A DNA stretch of 64,000 nucleotides from positions 62,001 to 126,000 of the forward strand of contig NZ_CAJATU010000155.1 in assembly GCF_903944925.1 (NCBI RefSeq). The letters run 5' to 3'. Under the pieces are notes generated by a model. The model was given only the letters and a program-made list of their open reading frames with translations, was not told the DNA's origin and searched no databases. This document shows positions 61,455 through 64,000 of this stretch, one piece after another; the stretch's first letter is position 1; every line of letters starts with the position of its first letter. This DNA is from an uncultured Rhodopila sp. GTDB lineage: Bacteria; Pseudomonadota; Alphaproteobacteria; Acetobacterales; Acetobacteraceae. A program made the position numbers and the translations under genes.

Positions 61455-63128
61455 TTGCCTGACGGCTTTCTATTGACCGGTCTGTCCCGCGGCGCCTCGC
61501 CCACGCGATACCGCCAGCGCTGGGTGTCGCCACTGCTGCGCCGCATCCTGCTGGTCAATGCGCTGCCGCTGGCACTGCTGGTGGTGGCGCTGCTCTATCT
61601 CGACCAGTACCAGAACGGCCTGTTGGAAGCCCAGGTCACCGCGTTGCGCGAGCAGGCGCGGGTATTCGCCGGGGCGCTCGGCGAAAGCGCGGTGCGGACA
61701 ACCGATCCGGACAATCCCAAGCTGGTGCCGGAGGTTGCCGTCTCGCTGCTGCGCCGGCTGACCGAGCCGACGCCGGATGCGCAGGCCAAGCTGTATGCTC
61801 CCGACGGCACGTTGCTGGCGGATTCGCGCATCCGCCCGGGGGGCAGCGGCGGCCCCGAGACGACCGAGACGTTTCCTCCCCCGCCCGACCATGGTCCGGT
61901 GCTGGAAACCGTTGGCTGGCTCTACGATCAGGTGCTGTCCTGGCTGCCGCACAAGGCGCCGACGACCCGGGTGGACCTGACGCCCTCCGCCGGCGGCCCC
62001 GACTGGCAGCCGGACGTGAAGGAGGAACTGCGCCTCAGCAGTGCCGGCAACAGCAGCGAAACCGCGCCCTATATCCGCCGCACCCGCGACAACCGCCTGC
62101 TGGTCACCGTCGCCGTGCCGGTGGAGCGCGACAAGCACACCGTCGGCATTGTGTCCTTAACGCGTGAGGCGCGGGAGGTGGACGACAGCCTGTTCACCGT
62201 GCGGATGTCGATCCTGGCGCTGTTCGGCATCGCGCTGCTGATAACGGTGATGCTGTCCTGGTACCTGTCGCTGACCATCGCCCGGCCGATCCTGCGGCTG
62301 GCAGAGGCGGCGGCCGATATGCGCGAAGGCGGCGGCCGTTCGGGCAGCGTTCCGCCGTCGTTGCTGAAGCGCCGGGACGAAGTTGGCGTCCTCGCCTCCG
62401 CGCTGGCCAATTCCGCCGCCGCGCTGTGGGAGCGGATGGACGCAACCGAGCGCTTCGCCGCCGACGTGGCGCATGAGATCAAGAACCCGTTGTCCTCGAT
62501 CCGCAGCGCCATCGAGACCTTGCGCCGGATCGAAGACCCCGGCCGGCAACGGCAGTTGCTGACGATCATCGCGCAGGACGTGGTGCGGATGGATCGCCTG
62601 ATCAGCGACGTCAGCGACGCCTCGCGCCTGGATGCCGAGCTGTCGCGCGTGACGGCCGAGCCGGTGGATGTGGTGCCGATCCTGCGCACCTTGCAGGAGC
62701 TGGATGAGGCGACGCGGGACCCGGAGCACGATCCGAAGCTGGAGGTGATCGCGCCGCCCGGGCTGCGCGTCTGGGCGGTAGAGGACCGTCTGGTCCAGGT
62801 GCTGCGAAACCTCATCGGCAACGCCAGGTCGTTCAGCCCGGAGCGCGGCAAGATTGTCGCCCGCGTGCGCGATGCCGGCGGGATGGCGGAACTGTGCGTG
62901 GAGGACGAAGGGCCGGGCATTCCAGATTCGAACCTGGAACATATTTTCGACCGGTTTTACTCGGAGCGGCCGAAAGGCGAGAGTTTCGGCCAGCACTCCG
63001 GCCTTGGGCTGTCGATCAGCCGGCAGATCATCGAGGCGCTGCACGGGCAGGTGTCGGCGGAAAACCGTCGCGATGGCGCGGGCCGAGTGCTGGGCGCGCG
63101 ATTTATAGTTCGATTGCCGATCGTTTAG
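61455..63128 (+). CDS. chvG: Sensor histidine kinase ChvG, TTG start
   Basis: 557 residues. Two membrane segments (about 30-50 and 251-272) flank a periplasmic sensor; then HAMP (ARPILRLAEAAADM), dimerisation/H-box FAADVAHEIKNPLSS with His340, and ATP lid NLIGNARSFSPERGKI, VEDEGPGIPDSN, HSGLGLSISRQII. TTG at 61455 starts it: AGGAG lies about 8 bases upstream and no ATG or GTG begins nearer. Two bases of spacing from chvI would allow coupling. In many relatives hprK and PTS genes follow; here they do not. Confidence 0.94.
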   Translation: MPDGFLLTGLSRGASPTRYRQRWVSPLLRRILLVNALPLALLVVALLYLDQYQNGLLEAQVTALREQARVFAGALGESAVRTTDPDNPKLVPEVAVSLLRRLTEPTPDAQAKLYAPDGTLLADSRIRPGGSGGPETTETFPPPPDHGPVLETVGWLYDQVLSWLPHKAPTTRVDLTPSAGGPDWQPDVKEELRLSSAGNSSETAPYIRRTRDNRLLVTVAVPVERDKHTVGIVSLTREAREVDDSLFTVRMSILALFGIALLITVMLSWYLSLTIARPILRLAEAAADMREGGGRSGSVPPSLLKRRDEVGVLASALANSAAALWERMDATERFAADVAHEIKNPLSSIRSAIETLRRIEDPGRQRQLLTIIAQDVVRMDRLISDVSDASRLDAELSRVTAEPVDVVPILRTLQELDEATRDPEHDPKLEVIAPPGLRVWAVEDRLVQVLRNLIGNARSFSPERGKIVARVRDAGGMAELCVEDEGPGIPDSNLEHIFDRFYSERPKGESFGQHSGLGLSISRQIIEALHGQVSAENRRDGAGRVLGARFIVRLPIV

Positions 63129-63265
63129 GCGGTTGCGTGTAATCCGTTTGGATTCGGCACAGGCGGTGAAGTCACAGCCAATTCAGCCAACTTATCGTGC
63201 ACTGTGAACATTTGGGGCAAGAATGTGGTTTAACATCCATCACCCTGTAACAATGGGAGGCACCC

Positions 63266-63709
63266 ATGCCGTTTGATGGAATTGGCTATCTCACCTCGCC
63301 TGCGAAGCCTTCTTTCTGGACGCGCCTGTCGCATTTCGTGCTGGGGACGCCCCCGGTGTCGAAAGCCGTTCCCCTCCATGCCTTTCAGCCTCTGCCGGCC
63401 GGCCAGCCGGATGCGGTGACGCTACAAGTCCTGACGATTGGCCGCGCGCTGATCGAAGACCGGAAGGATTGGGTTCAGCGCCGTTACGAAACCCGCGACG
63501 GCCGTCGTTGCGCTGTCGGCGCCCTGCGCGGGGCGGCACGCCTGCTGAACCTGCATGGTCCGCAGAGCGGCGCCAACACGATCCTGCTCTCGGTCGCCAT
63601 GAGCCGCGGCTTCAACGACATCGAAAGCATGAACGATAATTCGAGCCATCGTCAGGTCATCTCGGCCTTCGATGAGGCGATCAGCCGCGCCCGTCAGTTC
63701 ACGGGTTAG
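63266..63709 (+). CDS. DUF6197-like small protein
   Basis: 147 residues. WVQRRYETRDGRRCAVGALR and FNDIESMNDNSSHRQVISAF resemble the DUF6197 pattern (RCAVGAL-type motif, then a ND motif). Function unknown. GGGAGG lies 6-7 bases before ATG 63266. It stands alone between chvG and the zwf 3' end, with a 137 bp promoter region upstream. Confidence 0.6.
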   Translation: MPFDGIGYLTSPAKPSFWTRLSHFVLGTPPVSKAVPLHAFQPLPAGQPDAVTLQVLTIGRALIEDRKDWVQRRYETRDGRRCAVGALRGAARLLNLHGPQSGANTILLSVAMSRGFNDIESMNDNSSHRQVISAFDEAISRARQFTG

Positions 63710-63751
63710 GCTTCCGTAACGGCCGCTCGGGGGCCTTTCGGGTAGACGTTG

Positions 63752-63799
63752 CGCGCACATCATGGTCTGGAGGGGTCCGGATCATGGTGTGCGCGTTTT
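63752..63799 (+). terminator. Rho-independent terminator after the DUF6197-like gene
   Basis: CGCGCACATCATG (63752-63764) pairs with CATGGTGTGCGCG (63783-63795), one T-G wobble in 13 pairs, then TTTT (63796-63799). It lies 42 bases after the stop codon. Confidence 0.75.
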
Positions 63800-63840
63800 C
63801 GTTGGATGGTGTCCCTCTCGAACCAGCGATGATGCCCGGT

Positions 63841-64000
63841 TCAGCCCTCGGCTCTGCCCTCGGCTTTATCCATCACCGGCCGCCACGCCCGCCCGCTGCG
63901 CGCAAGCAGCTCGTCGGCCTCGGCCGGACCATCACTGCCGGAGGCGTAGTTCGGGAACCCCTCAGGCTTCTCCTTGGTCCAATCATCCAGCACGGCACCG
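63841..64000 (-). CDS. zwf: Glucose-6-phosphate 1-dehydrogenase Zwf, C-terminal fragment
   Basis: The last 53 codons of a minus-strand gene enter from the right edge and stop at TGA 63841-63843. The tail reads LDDWTKEKPEGFPNYASGSD followed by GPAEADELLARSGRAWRPV, the conserved C-terminus of Zwf (ADELLARDGRRW-like). It converts glucose-6-phosphate to 6-phosphogluconolactone. Convergent with the DUF6197-like gene. The rest lies outside the window. Confidence 0.8.
   Translation of the reverse strand, partial: GAVLDDWTKEKPEGFPNYASGSDGPAEADELLARSGRAWRPVMDKAEGRAEG

Noticed and set aside
1-64000. tRNA, rRNA, CRISPR arrays or intact insertion sequences
   Set aside because: No cloverleaf with TTCGANNCC arm outside coding sequence, no rRNA-like segments, no regularly spaced repeats and no transposase with terminal repeats were found by eye.

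Overview
This is about 64 kb of a high-GC bacterial chromosome with dense, mostly alphaproteobacterial gene content. Markers include a ChvI/ChvG two-component pair, a waaA-lpxK-DUF374 lipid A/Kdo block, a PlcP-type phospholipase C beside a GT4 glycosyltransferase, a phasin, and a palindrome of the TCATGGCCGG..CCGGCCATCC type common in Acetobacteraceae and Rhizobiales. I infer an Alphaproteobacterium, plausibly Acetobacteraceae; no rRNA or other phylogenetic marker is present to prove it. There are no rRNA genes, convincing tRNAs, CRISPR arrays or intact insertion sequences.

Layout. 1-6.3 kb (minus strand): end of a surface-polysaccharide cluster, with a WsaF-like glycosyltransferase cut by the window edge, a methyltransferase, a Wzx/PST flippase, and a fusion of a polysaccharide deacetylase to a GT4 glycosyltransferase. 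6.4-12.1 kb: complete dipeptide/oligopeptide ABC transporter (dppABCDF order). 12.4-16.9 kb: small monooxygenase, LplT-like MFS, HAD hydrolase, a gene-poor 0.9 kb stretch with possible decayed coding sequence, and an ACS-family MFS. 16.9-19.8 kb: lpxK, waaA, DUF374 acyltransferase. 20-23 kb: plcP and a GT4 gene, divergent from a diacylglycerol/lipid kinase, with Pho-box-like repeats between them; this looks like a phosphate-limitation lipid-remodelling module.

23.1-33.6 kb is the most unusual region: an OmpA-like protein, a small Trp/Pro-rich exported protein, a CHASE2 adenylate cyclase convergent with and overlapping a Crp-family regulator, a CsgG-like/DUF4384 lipoprotein translationally coupled to an exported caspase-cadherin-FGE fusion, two tandem DUF4399 proteins and a FecR-like/DUF4384 protein. 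I propose it as a candidate envelope-sensing system that combines cAMP signalling with a caspase-type protease.

33.6-43.2 kb: AtoE fatty-acid transporter, GH13 branching-enzyme-like protein, acyl-CoA ligase, MaoC-like dehydratase, isochorismatase-like hydrolase, a membrane protein, GT9-like glycosyltransferase and methyltransferase. 43.4-51.7 kb: RTX-like secreted repeat protein with a palindrome-rich upstream region, enoyl-CoA hydratase, methyltransferase, an HtrA-like protein that appears to have lost its catalytic residues, a second flippase and a sulfotransferase. 51.8-60.6 kb: CoA-transferase, DHA2 MFS, aspartate dehydrogenase-like protein, phasin, NDH-2, ACS-type MFS, HugZ-like protein. 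60.7-64 kb: chvI-chvG, a DUF6197-like protein and the 3' end of zwf.
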